From: Cardiocondyla obscurior
Taxonomy: Eukaryota; Arthropoda; Insecta; Hymenoptera; Formicidae
Length of the DNA: 64,000 nucleotides
Assembly: GCF_019399895.1 (NCBI RefSeq)
Contig: NC_091866.1
Span: forward strand, 9,603,308-9,667,307
Direction of reading: 5' to 3'
Shown: piece by piece, positions 54,601-62,073 of the stretch
How the letters are laid out: each line of letters begins with the position of its first letter
How positions within the stretch are numbered: position 1 is the first letter of the stretch
Notes under the pieces: generated by a model
What the model saw: the letters and a program-made list of their open reading frames with translations, nothing else
The model's database searches: none
What the model was told of the DNA's origin: nothing
Program-made: the position numbers and the translations under genes

Positions 54601-57021
54601 GGTCGGCGATCTCGCTTCACCCGACAACCCTTCTTCCCCCATCTTTGTAAACGTGTCCTTTGTTCTGGCCAGTTTACATCGGGCCAAAAGCCTAGCGCTT
54701 TAATAACGTTGTACTTAATTAATGAGGGATTCCTTTCAACGGCTGAATGTAGAGCTTAATTCAGAAACTATCGACTGATCGTGTCAGTAACAGAATCGAA
54801 TTACGATAATTCACTGGTAAAGAACCGACGATTGTTGCTGAAACAATGATGATATGTAACACAGATCCTGAAACGAGAGTCGCGGCAAATCCGAAATTAA
54901 TACTGCGGCGAATCATTTAGCATTGCCTTTCTCGATCGCGGGGAAAAATTTCCGACTTGTGCATATTTGATATTACACACGACATGGTATAATTTATTAA
55001 TATCGAACTAATGAACGTTTCGTGACAGAAGAATATAAATTCAAAAAGCATGAGAATTTTTAACGACATCGTATAACAAGTTTTGTACCGATTCCGCGCA
55101 ACGATAGAGCTAAAATGATGGCTGATGGATGTGAAAATATTTAAATATTTAACGCGAGTAAAAATAGTCCGCGCAGATGGCTTATATATCTACATCTTAA
55201 AGTCTGCCGCAATATTATATAACGTTCTTCTTAATTCTAAATGTGAATACGATCACTGATTCACTCTCTGTCGAGAAATATTTATGAAATCAGTCCGATT
55301 CTATCGAGCGCGAGAATTAAAAATGACAAAAATATCACGTGCGATAGCAATGTCGGGAAAATTGATTTTCCGAGTGCCGCATGCATAAAATGATAGCGGG
55401 ATTTTCCACTCGGCACAAAAATAATCACGGATGGCAGAGTATTTAATCTGAGTACACGTTATTATCTGACTTGGCCGTCCGCGTACAACATGAACATGAT
55501 ATCACAATAGTGACACTGGCAACGAGGGCCGCCCGTGCACGCAACGAGCAATACATGCAATACCGCACGCACGTGATGTAACAGGATGCAGTGCGTGACC
55601 GGCAAGCAGGTCGAGCTTGTAATGGGCAGACCGGGACTTGCGAACCAGTGTCGTGTGCCGCCAGTAATTTCGCTCAAAAGGCACGCTCCCACGCTAATGA
55701 CGCGGAATTCGCCTTTATCTCCGTATCTATACAATCTGATTCCCATACATTCTTCCCGTGATTGCTTATTCATAATTACAAAAAATTACGATGCATTGAT
55801 CGCGATGTATCTCTTCTCGCGGTTTCATTGGACCGCGTTTAAATGCGGTCTCTATTGGGCAGCATTAGTTTGGAAAAAATAAAAATCCATATACCGTCCA
55901 AATAATTATTTTAAAATAATATAAAAATACTGACGCGCAACTATCGATAGATATTATCATCCAATAGTGACCCAGAAAATAAGCAAGGTACTTCTCGCGA
56001 TTTATGCAAGCTCCGATGCACATATTATATAATCACCGATGCATTGTTCCATGCCGTTTCTCAACTTCCTAATCTAACGCTCTATAAACTTCCATTTTCA
56101 TACATAATAACATAATTTGTGCAATAACGGCGGACAAAGCTTTATAGTTATATGCTTAAGTAAAGCGGGTTAAGTAGGGTAATATTATTAACGACGAAGT
56201 TTATCATTCTCGCTGATGCCGTGCAGAAATACTTGATAGAAGCTCGCAACTCTAATACTATTCCGTCAGTTTGTACAGTTCAAAAGAAAACTCACGATTC
56301 AGCCAAAGTAACACGCGCACATCCTAACTAATTGTTTCTCTTATGGCCGATAAGCGCCAACGTTGATTACAGCAAAAACAAGTCTATCTTCAAGTAACAG
56401 TCGTTCTCTCTCCCTCCGTTGCTCTTTGCTCTCTTCGCCTTCTCTCTTTTCCCGACGACGTGGACGGAACACTTCAAATTCTGTCCGTCACGATCATACC
56501 CATAATAAGATTAGGCTAATTACGTTTATGCACTTAGGAAAAGCGGATCAGCCAGACTCTATTCGCGCACGCAGAGCGGTTACGTGGCGAGTGGACTCTA
56601 CTAATCTTGTTGTTTTGTTTGGTTTGGGATGAATTCGCCATTGTGCTGCGAACCATGCAACGCGTAAGTACATGTTCGCGAATATGCGATCGAATATTAG
56701 CCAACGGTAAGCGGACGAAGCTGAAAAATAACGCGCGACCGACTAAATCTTTCGGGGAATCATTTCTCTCACAAAATCAGATTGTAGAGTCAGATATGTA
56801 TTCGATGAAATTCACACTTTATTCCGTCACTTGTGCGACTTACCGCTTCCGTATGCACGGGATGGGCGGCGAATAGCAGGCCGGCGAGTGCTGCGAATCC
56901 CGGTCGAAGGGCAGCTACCACGAGACTCACTCTGGTGACTAAGATGCACGCAGCGGCGTGTAAGGCGACGTTCGTGGCGTGATACCACATGGGACTCAAA
57001 CCCGCCATCAAGTAGTTCAAT
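6635..57021 (-). CDS. TMTC1: TMTC1-like protein O-mannosyltransferase, 12 exons, N-terminus outside window
   Basis: Seen: twelve minus-strand exons with GT donors and AG acceptors join in one frame to 543 codons. The order is typical of the family: hydrophobic segments, a loop motif HPVHTEAV-GIVGRAD (residues 53-68), KETG (104-107), NFSAQDNPAAF (171-180), LCPAILSHDWQMGSVPLV (203-220), VLPFLPASN (265-273), VGFVVAERVLY (278-288), then TPR units from about 347 on. Known: TMTC proteins are multi-pass ER enzymes of the GT-C type that O-mannosylate cadherin-family proteins, using dolichol-phosphate mannose; the TPRs face the lumen. The LPYNAKMHYNFANFLKD and ASAHNNLGTL stretches resemble TMTC1 more than TMTC3 or TMTC4; TMTC2 is not excluded. 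Missing: signal anchor and first luminal loop. Odd: about 50 kb of DNA for about 1.6 kb of code, and an ambiguous C-terminus. Confidence 0.93.
6639..6774 (-). CDS. TMTC1: TMTC1-like exon: last recognised exon, C-terminal TPR
   Basis: 136 nt coding residues 499-542 plus two bases of codon 543. The acceptor is TTTCAG before 6774 and a donor-like GTGAGAAT follows 6639. The peptide (KWLPSLRYYFKAMEIF, then SLIGSLRILRSRGQW) has the helix-turn-helix spacing of a TPR, with small and aromatic residues in the expected places. Reading through the donor gives AGG then TGA at 6637-6635, so this may be the terminal exon ending in Arg, or the donor may be used and the protein continues. It joins the 7147 exon through a split Gly codon (G|GA). 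Confidence 0.88.
6948..7147 (-). CDS. TMTC1: TMTC1-like exon: TPR units
   Basis: 200 nt coding residues 432-497 and one base of codon 498. The acceptor is TTTTTAG and the donor GTGAGTTA. It carries two TPR-like units: the first around CIEMLRRCVSLDPEYAPAFR, the second around LLRHVIHLQPRNPDALAEYA followed by YWLYKNG. The pattern of a Pro at the end of helix B and a following Ala/Tyr helix A is characteristic of TPRs. It is joined by a split Arg codon (AG|G) to the 9104 exon. Confidence 0.93.
7148..8963 (-). other. Intron, 1,816 nt
   Basis: Lies between the 8964-9104 and 6948-7147 exons. It starts GTCAGTGA and ends TTTTTAG. The plus strand has open frames up to 65 codons and the minus strand up to 92 codons (7398-7676), none with recognisable motifs. 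I see nothing else in it. Confidence 0.85.
8964..9104 (-). CDS. TMTC1: TMTC1-like exon: TPR units
   Basis: 141 nt coding residues 385-430 and two bases of codon 431. The acceptor is ATGTTCCAG and the donor GTCAGTGA, which has C rather than A or G at +3. The peptide has two TPR turns: WPGYASAHNNLGTLTIDDQA and then YHFLAAINAQPGHVNAHYNL with GRLYR. ASAHNNLGTL is close to the corresponding unit of TMTC1. The Trp at position 384 is split across the preceding intron (TG|G). Confidence 0.95.
9105..18229 (-). other. Large intron, 9.1 kb
   Basis: Runs between the 18230-18343 and 8964-9104 exons. It contains long A or T runs (10272-10302, 12063-12080), a 21-bp tandem duplication at 13585-13626 and GA-rich or AT-rich stretches. 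Open frames on either strand are at most 120 codons and many end in Lys or Phe homopolymers. No gene, RNA gene or mobile-element protein was recognised. Confidence 0.8.
13585..13626. repeat. 21-bp tandem duplication
   Basis: Two adjacent 21-bp units, 13585-13605 and 13606-13626, agree at 18 of 21 positions; both contain ACC(G/A)CCGTCTTA. Probably a local replication-slippage product inside an intron. Confidence 0.85.
18230..18343 (-). CDS. TMTC1: TMTC1-like exon: first TPR
   Basis: 114 nt coding residues 347-383 and two bases of codon 384. The acceptor is TTGTTTCAG and the donor GTAAGTAT. The peptide begins AGLRSLPYNAKMHYNFANFL and continues KDTSQPNLAVHHYQLAL. This is the first TPR after the last membrane helix and is the stretch most like TMTC1 of vertebrates (LP-NAK-HYN-ANFLKD). 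The Lys at 346 is formed across the intron (AA|A). Confidence 0.96.
18344..18762 (-). other. Intron, 419 nt
   Basis: Short intron starting GTACGTAA and ending TTGTTTCAG. A minus-strand frame stays open from the upstream exon to about 18648 before a stop, so retention would add about 38 residues ending in Lys and Phe runs. No other feature was seen. Confidence 0.85.
18763..18927 (-). CDS. TMTC1: TMTC1-like exon: last membrane helices
   Basis: 165 nt coding residues 292-345, completing Ser291 (AG|C) and starting Lys346. The acceptor is ACTTTACAG and the donor GTACGTAA. Two hydrophobic segments are visible: VGWIILIVYGMQ (292-303) and WITVGVSLLLVLGCF (315-329), followed by the family-typical KTVLRNNDWTSRETLI. 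A GTGAGC at 18890 looks like a donor, but the family pattern continues across it and phase supports the longer exon; the ambiguity remains small. Confidence 0.95.
19003..19124 (-). CDS. TMTC1: TMTC1-like exon: membrane segment and VAERVLY motif
   Basis: 122 nt coding residues 251-290 and two bases of Ser291. The acceptor is CTTTTCTAG and the donor GTAATTTT, weaker than the others. It holds the hydrophobic stretch LVLGWTFLVLPFLPASNIF (257-275) and VGFVVAERVLYTPS (278-291), one of the most conserved signatures of TMTC proteins. It is separated from the next exon by an intron of only 75 nt. Confidence 0.97.
19125..21439 (-). other. Intron, 2.3 kb
   Basis: Starts GTGAGTAC and ends TTTTCTAG. It contains several unremarkable open frames (for example 19849-20106 and 20322-20552 on the plus strand) with no recognised motif. 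No RNA gene or repeat of note. Confidence 0.85.
21440..21629 (-). CDS. TMTC1: TMTC1-like exon: membrane segments
   Basis: 190 nt coding residues 188-250 and the last base of Arg187. The acceptor is TTGATTTCAG and the donor GTGAGTAC. It includes LLTFGYLAALNCWLLLCPAI (188-207), then HDWQMGSVPLVTSFTD, the family block with an aromatic-rich membrane segment followed by a D-W-x-M/V-G-S-I/V-P-L loop, then a further hydrophobic stretch ATCIFFGGCLVLTY (230-243). The frame is complete at the 3' boundary (phase 0). Confidence 0.97.
21816..21841. repeat. T26 homopolymer
   Basis: An uninterrupted run of 26 T on the plus strand, that is poly(A) on the minus strand, in the large intron just upstream of the 21440-21629 exon. 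The sequence from 21842 to about 22200 is less AT-rich, which resembles the body of a retroposed sequence with an A tail on the minus strand, but no target-site duplication was found. Confidence 0.95.
30147..30165 (+). repeat. G-run cluster, possible G-quadruplex
   Basis: A G8 run (30147-30154), AT, a G5 run (30157-30161), AT and GG. The long run could supply two tetrad strands, giving a possible two- or three-tetrad structure. Weaker than the cluster at 43102-43124. Confidence 0.5.
31583..31612. repeat. Interrupted A tract
   Basis: A8, one G, then A21. A simple homopolymer in the large intron; no retroposed body was recognised 5' of it. Confidence 0.9.
35444..35547 (-). CDS. TMTC1: TMTC1-like exon: membrane segment and DNPA loop
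   Basis: 104 nt coding residues 153-186 and two bases of Arg187 (AG|A). The acceptor is TAAATGTTTGCAG and the donor GTGAGTAT. It completes a hydrophobic helix, FSILLMVRFALL (153-164), and carries the loop GTLPNFSAQDNPAAFHPDF (166-184). The F-S-x-Q/E-D-N-P-A motif is a hallmark of the TMTC family, particularly TMTC1. Not visible as a long open frame because of its size; it was found by motif. Confidence 0.96.
37474..37504. repeat. 12-bp AT-rich tandem repeat
   Basis: Two full units of TACAATTTTAAA (37474-37485 and 37486-37497) and a partial third to 37504. Simple slippage repeat. Confidence 0.85.
38618..38661. repeat. GA-rich microsatellite
   Basis: Purine tract of GA dinucleotides with AA and C interruptions on the plus strand. 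On the transcribed minus strand it gives a CU-rich intronic tract. Confidence 0.92.
39479..39507. repeat. CT microsatellite
   Basis: CT dinucleotide tract with one TTT interruption on the plus strand. It is complementary in sequence to the GA-rich tract about 820 nt away in the same intron. Confidence 0.92.
40076..40148 (-). CDS. TMTC1: TMTC1-like exon: small cytosolic/luminal linker
   Basis: 73 nt coding the last base of Arg128 and residues 129-152. The acceptor is TATTTTACAG and the donor GTAAGTCA. The peptide SIFEAKWNDDSRYF is a polar, family-variable linker and is followed by RRAAALLVS, the beginning of the next membrane helix. The exon was required by phase: without it the 40695 and 35547 exons do not join in frame, and with it they do. 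Confidence 0.93.
40149..40694 (-). other. Intron, 546 nt
   Basis: Starts GTAAGTGT and ends TTTTACAG. It includes a T20 run at 40182-40201 (A20 in the transcript) close to the acceptor side and an AT-rich repeated stretch near 40500-40535. No gene. Confidence 0.88.
40695..40826 (-). CDS. TMTC1: TMTC1-like exon: KETG membrane region
   Basis: 132 nt coding the last base of Gly84, residues 85-127 and two bases of Arg128. The acceptor is TTTTTCTAG and the donor GTAAGTGT. It codes a hydrophobic segment around AYLWSSVCLGALSMLA (88-103), the conserved KETG (104-107) and a second hydrophobic helix VTVLALNLLYDL (108-119). In the family this K-E-x-G block lies between two membrane segments of the GT-C core. 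Confidence 0.97.
40827..42586 (-). other. Intron, 1,760 nt
   Basis: Starts GTGAGTAT and ends TTTTCTAG. It contains AT-rich sequence, an interrupted A tract near 41620-41643 and short open frames only. Nothing else recognised. Confidence 0.87.
42587..42660 (-). CDS. TMTC1: TMTC1-like exon: GIVGRAD motif
   Basis: 74 nt coding residues 60-83 and two bases of Gly84 (GG|A). The acceptor is TTTACGTTGCAG and the donor GTGAGTAT. The peptide starts VTGIVGRADVLACIF and completes the HPVHTEAV-x-GIVGRAD-xLA signature with the 56844-57021 exon. The rest is a hydrophobic helix ending FLAYH. Too short to stand out as an open frame; identified from motif and phase. Confidence 0.97.
43102..43124 (+). repeat. 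G-quadruplex-type G-run cluster
   Basis: Runs of 5, 4, 7 and 4 G separated by single A residues. This satisfies the canonical four-run pattern with one-nucleotide loops, the type expected to be very stable. It is on the strand opposite to TMTC1-like mRNA, 442 nt upstream of the acceptor of the 42587-42660 exon, so it would form in DNA on the template strand, not in the transcript. Confidence 0.85.
43247..43274. repeat. 14-bp pyrimidine tandem repeat
   Basis: Two adjacent 14-bp units of the form TTCCTTCCGCTCTC within a pyrimidine-rich stretch. Simple repeat in the 14-kb intron. Confidence 0.7.
43691..43716. repeat. 10-bp AT tandem repeat
   Basis: TATATAATAA occurs twice in tandem (43691-43700, 43701-43710) and partly a third time, inside a pure A/T stretch. 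Confidence 0.85.
45331..45355 (+). other. Exon-like 25-nt plus-strand segment
   Basis: A near-ideal acceptor (T-rich tract ending TTTTGTTGCAG) directly precedes, and a good donor (CAA then GTAAGTTT) directly follows, a 25-nt segment. Such a pair so close together on the strand opposite to the host gene is unusual, but no neighbouring exon or coding frame supports it. It may be a microexon of an antisense transcript or coincidence. Confidence 0.22.
48221..48248. repeat. T28 homopolymer
   Basis: Longest uninterrupted homopolymer in the window, 28 T on the plus strand, followed by one C and a T-rich stretch. It may be the A tail of a minus-strand retroposed fragment, but no body or target duplication was recognised. 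Confidence 0.95.
51741..51760. repeat. A-run
   Basis: A run of about 20 A followed shortly by further A-rich tracts. Simple homopolymer inside the 14-kb intron. Confidence 0.9.
56844..57021 (-). CDS. TMTC1: TMTC1-like exon: most upstream exon found, HPVHTEA motif
   Basis: 178 nt coding residues 1-59; its first base completes a codon begun in an unseen upstream exon. The acceptor is TTAATTACAG and the donor GTAAGTCG. It starts LNYLMAGLSPMWYHATNVAL, the family block (usually preceded by YRPL and an Arg) in which a variable G-x-x-P-x-x-YH loop enters a membrane helix. A second helix runs about 41-50 and the exon ends HPVHTEA. This confirms a TMTC protein rather than a generic TPR protein. Confidence 0.97.
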
Positions 57022-60000
57022 CTGTAATTAATTGAAATTGAATTTATATTAGAGACAATATTGACAAGTTATATTTTGTAATATTGAGCACATCTAAAAA
57101 TATTCCGTGTCAATGTACGAACATTTAAAGATTTTTTTCAAATTGAGAGTAAGGATGAATGACAGGTTACAAATAACAAAAAAAAAATTTTATAAATTTA
57201 ATTTAAATTAGATAGAAAAAAGAAGAAAAATAGATTTATTTAAAAAAAAAATTAAATTTATTAAGAATATGAACACTGACATGAAATATAAATGGTGAAT
57301 AAATGACGTTTTTATCGAAAATTTGCGTCTTTACGGAAATAATTAATTTTCTACAGAGAGGCAAATAAACGTAGACCGGCCGTGCCGTCGTATTATTACG
57401 TTATCAATTTGTACGTATCCTATAAAACAATATCATCTATGAACAAAGCAAAAATTAAAGCGCCTGTATTTTACAGAGCGCAGTTTCTGCATCAAAGAAC
57501 CTCTCTCCGACACCTACATAAAATCATCTTTACTTGCGAGAAAGGGAACAAATTTCATTGTTACCGGATACAAAGAAACGTCGGAAGATGAATTCTGTCG
57601 TCTTTTTGTTTATAAGCACAACGGATTTCAAACGCGGGCGTGACGTAGTTTCCACGAAAATCCGCTTAAGTCGGCCGAAGTAATCGGATTTTAGAAAACC
57701 ATTCCGACCGTTTCCTTTTCGCCGCAACTAACCAGAGGATGCCGTTTTCTTTGAGCAGATTAAAGTAACTGATGTCATATATTCTCCCGTTAGCAAAAAT
57801 AATATCGACTTCTTGATGTGCGCGCGCAAATATCGCACCTCCTTCGTTTGCTGCTCTATCGAACGTCTTTATTAATCGCAAAGAAGTGAGACAACAGGCA
57901 GGGATAGAGAAATAGGGCGACGTGAAGAACGTAGAGAAGTATATATATGGATCGTCGTGCCGACATCGAGATGAAAACAAACACCGTAGCTGCTGACGCA
58001 GTTCAGCTATAATTTTGGAAGCCTGCCGGCGGCATAAGTTCGACGCCCTCGGAGGACCTGCGCTTGGCTCGCTTCCAGGTGTCAAGGATCATAGGTTGTC
58101 GTAGGCGTATCCTGTCTTTTCCTTGGCTCTAGATCAAGCAAAAAGCGCGCATACGTCGATCGCAGGATAGACATTGCGGATATCGTCGCGAATCCGGTCA
58201 CACTGCTAGCTACAGGCTTACTTTTGTCGCGCGGCGAATTAAAGCGGCGGCTTCCTCGCGAAACGATCGGCTGGGGTGAGAGTTTTGCTAAGAACGTTTC
58301 GAGTCTCGCTTAAAAATCAACATACGAACCGCGCTTCTACATTTATATCCACTTACTAACAAAGTTTATTGTTTCTCCGCCGCATCCACAGTTTGCAAGT
58401 TTCTGATATACGCAACGGGTCGAAGTGCGGAGTATGAGGGCTGTATGCTTAGGAGCTTCTTGTTTGTTCTAACTGGTTTCTCCAAGCACAGCGGCGTGCG
58501 CCTGCATTCCTGTTATGGAATGAAGTACATCGTATTGCAGCATCGATATTACGTTATCACACTTGGATATTAAACAGATATTGACGCAGTTTCGACAGCA
58601 ATTACGCGATTAAATGAACGGAAAAAAAAAAGTTACGTCGGTATTCTTTAATCTTTTTACGTAAAGCGACAAATTATTTAATAAATAACAGGTATTCCAA
58701 CATCTCGTACCTGTCTTCGATCTAAAAAAAGAAAAGCACGGAGATTAATCGCCGTACATTACAAACGTCTCTATTTTCAGCCTCATTCTTCTTCGCTCTT
58801 TGCGTATAATCATTTATATTTTTCCCCTGAAGAATTCTGTAACGCAATTTGTCTTCGTCGGCGCAACTTTCTACTCTACGTGAATTTCTCTTCTCATATC
58901 TTTTATTCATGTCATCATTGAAGCTCGCTCAGACGCACAGAAGAGAAGTCTGAAAATAATTACAGACTCTCTTTATCTATATGCAAACAATGAAAATTAT
59001 TAACTTTGATGTCGGCTTTTAGAACGTCTTATTTAATGCAGTGAGATATGTCTATACTCGCGTTGAGTGTACAAATAAAATTGTGTCATATTACACGTAA
59101 AAGTTTATTTAAAAAATAGTTTACAATAATATTTGTGACATTTTTACTAATACTTTCGTATTTTTATCAATTTGAATAAAATAAAGTGTCAAATTATCTT
59201 TCTAATTAAATGCAAAAGAGAAATTGTCGCCGAATTATTAAAAAAAAATTCATTTACTTAAGGCGAATAGTGTTTTTTGCCAAATGAGAAATTTATTCAC
59301 ATGACTTTTAGATCGCATTATACATTTAATCAATTCGGGCTTAAGCGTTTAATCGGCTTTATTCCTACACGATCATTCTCATGAAAAGGTAGGGACAAGC
59401 AACTTGACTTTCGTAACTTCTGTTATCCTCTTAATCATTCCACATGAATTATTATTATTAATATTATAATAATTAAATAAAATTAATTAGCATAATAGGT
59501 AATATAATATAAATAAATTTAATTAAATTAATATTCTAATGTTATATTAGATATCTAATGTAAATTATTATATGATTTCCTAATATTTGCTAAAATCATA
59601 GGAGCTACAAAACAACGTTGCAAAAACAGCAGTTTTATTTTAAAGATAAAGGAGAAAAATGCCATTTTTCCTAACACACATTTTATAATTAGGTTATACA
59701 TATATGTACAGTATTTGTGTTTTTAAGTTGAAATAATACTGACGGTACGACTATCAAAAGTTTGAAAACAGAAGCACAGTATGACGAAGTAGAACAGTTG
59801 CTCGTATCAGACCGCAGCGGGACCTGATACTAACTGTCTGACCGCAGGTACGCTCTTACTACTGGCTAACCACGACCGGTTCTATTACGACTGTTTGACC
59901 ACACCGGCCCGTAACTACTGGCCAGCCGCAGAGCGCGATCAATACTTATCCCCGTTCCGTCATTATCACTTTTGCGTTTGTGTTTCGAAACGAAACGAAC

Positions 60001-61764
60001 GGCTCTCGCGCCAGCTAAATGAAGGGCTTTAATCAGGGAAAGACCTCTGAAATCGGACACTCGTTTGCTCGGAATAACGCGTCTCCGCGCCCGTTGGGTC
60101 CATCATTTCGCGCATAGAGACCCGCGTAGTACGAGTCGCGCGGTGAAGATCACTATCCTGAAAAGAAAATCTTGACGAAGTTCCGGCATGTAATTAACTA
60201 ATGAAGTTTAGCTCGTCGCTGTAAAGATGAATCGCTCGGCGAGCTTTTCGAGGAAATGTTGGTCCTCAAAGGATTCCTTTAAAGACGTCGCATCGCAAAA
60301 AGTCGAAAGATCGAGGTTCTCGTAACGAGGTATTAAAATCTTGAACGATGTCGTTAAATCACGTTGGCTTAGTTTACCTCCCACTACATCGTAAAGACCG
60401 CCCGTTTCATCTTTTCGTCTCGTTAGTATCCTCTTCCGCTTTCACACAAGAGAGACATAGAGCAGCCCGTATCTCGAGAAGTTCTATCATTATTAATTCC
60501 GCATAGAAATATCTCAGCAAAGTAAAAACGACTAAAAGAGCATTTGTTAATTGGCTGCTATTGTTATTTTAATATTGCGTACAATATATGTTTTAATACT
60601 CTCTTTTTTTTTTCTTTACGTTTTACATAATAAAAATTTTTTTCTTTTTAATATTTTGCGGAAGATTAGAATATATTTCATGAAGGTGCATTTTTGCGTG
60701 ATCCTTTCTAACAGTCACGCACATAATTCGAGTCTCGTTTTCTTTTCGACGGCGATATTGGATTCGAACTTTCTAAAGACTATCATTTGCAGCCACAAGA
60801 CAAAGGTACGATGATAGAGCGCTGTAGAAACGCCATTCGAGCTCAATCGTGCGCGGAATATAGCAGCCGAGATACCGATTTCGACTCTCCAGCGTCGCCT
60901 CAGTGATTTAAGGGACTAGCTAGCCCATACTTCCAGTCACGTTCCTCCCAGAAAAGTGTCCAACGAAATAAATCACGAGCACGTCGGGACTTCGATCTTT
61001 GTTGTGCGTTCGAAGAAATTTGGTGGCATCGATCGGTTCGCGAGATACTGTCCACTTTAAGACACGCTTTTAGTTCTGGGAAATTTATTTATATACTTTT
61101 ACAATATATTTTTATTTATTTCCTTTTTACAAGAGTGCATGCTTATATCTATATCGTTATTTTCTGCCTTATCTCGTTTTCTATTCTAGTCTCCGCGGAA
61201 GAATGATTATCGCGCGAATATAATATTTCACGATTTGACAGATTATAATTAAAGATTGGCGAGAGATTGTCATTGACGATCAATTATCTCTTATTGGTTT
61301 CCTCCGTCCTCCTAATTCTTTTCTGTATCTTTTTTTTTTTCATTTTATACCAGCGATCCGCTTACACGTTAGTCACGCAGTCAGATCTGATAATAGCTTG
61401 AATTACGACCGTTTGTACGCCTTGAGTGGCGCCGTATATCAACGGGCGAGCCTCATTTCTTTCCCAGATTGTATATTGGGAAAAATGGTGTATTCACATT
61501 GTACATGACGGAGGATTTTCCGCTAAGCATCATTTATTAGATACTTAGCTAATGTCTTGTAATTATTAAGCTGAGCATCCCTCTCGTTTATTTTATATTA
61601 AACTTATAAGGACAAAAAAAAAGAAAGAAATATTGTATCATCGTCTTCGCGTGCCGTCGCGTAAAAATATTTTACTTGAAAGAATTTTTTATGTATACTC
61701 ATTAAATAACGTGTGCTCGGTAAGCGAAAAAGTAACAAAAATATACCGTTGATCGACAGTGTAG
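57022..61764. other. Upstream intron or 5' flank, no recognised gene
   Basis: The 5' exon or exons of the TMTC1-like gene should lie here or further out. I searched the minus strand for the first luminal loop (an acidic DD pair and the DFW/SHKSYRPL-type block preceding LNY) and found none. A minus-strand frame at 57666-58085 has no family motif. The stretch at 59440-59580 is almost pure AT with TTA repeats. Confidence 0.6.
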
Positions 61765-62073
61765 CCTATTCTGGACAGCAATGGAACATTTTTAAAAGGC
61801 ACTTTGGAATTCTGCCACCAATCAATGGTGTGCGACGTAGCTGATATCGCTAAGCGAAAATCCGACTTACGGCTCGTCCCAAATCCCTTGTATTGGGATC
61901 CGTTGGGAAATGGCCAGGGCTGGTTTCATTGCGGCCAAATTAACCTGCCGATCGAGCGTGTCCCCATAGCCAAGGTCGTTAAGGAACAGATTAAGCCGTG
62001 TTTAAACGACGGGAAAAAGCTCTTCTCCGGGAAAGGCAGCAAGACGCAAAACGTCTACCGTATTATTAAATAA
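61765..62073 (+). CDS. Unidentified open frame, possibly a terminal exon
   Basis: The frame is open from just after a TAG at 61762-61764 to a TAA at 62071, 102 codons, with no ATG until 61825. The stop TAG also ends a possible acceptor (ACAGTGTAG), so 61765 could be an exon start. The residues are well mixed (four Cys, two Trp, several Gly and charged residues; DPLGNGQGWFHCGQI in the middle; Lys-rich end KLFSGKGSKTQNVYRIIK), unlike the homopolymer-driven frames elsewhere. I do not recognise the family. It could be the last exon of a plus-strand gene, a gene fragment of a mobile element, or chance. Confidence 0.3.
   Translation, partial: PILDSNGTFLKGTLEFCHQSMVCDVADIAKRKSDLRLVPNPLYWDPLGNGQGWFHCGQINLPIERVPIAKVVKEQIKPCLNDGKKLFSGKGSKTQNVYRIIK

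Larger units (their letters stand above)
42661..56843 (-). other. Very large intron, 14.2 kb
   Basis: Starts GTAAGTCG and ends GTTGCAG. It contains a strong G-run cluster (43102-43124), a 10-bp AT tandem repeat (43691-43716), a T28 run (48221-48248), an A tract (51741-51760) and an exon-like plus-strand 25-mer (45331-45355). The longest open frame of the window, 227 codons on the minus strand at 49675-50358, lies here in a GC-richer block but matches no family I know. Confidence 0.8.

Noticed and set aside
57666..58085. 139-codon minus-strand open frame with a HDD triplet, considered as the missing TMTC luminal loop exon
   Set aside because: The surrounding residues do not match the family block (no conserved Ala-Ile after the acidic pair, no SYRPL-type block) and no correctly phased donor leads to the 57021 exon.
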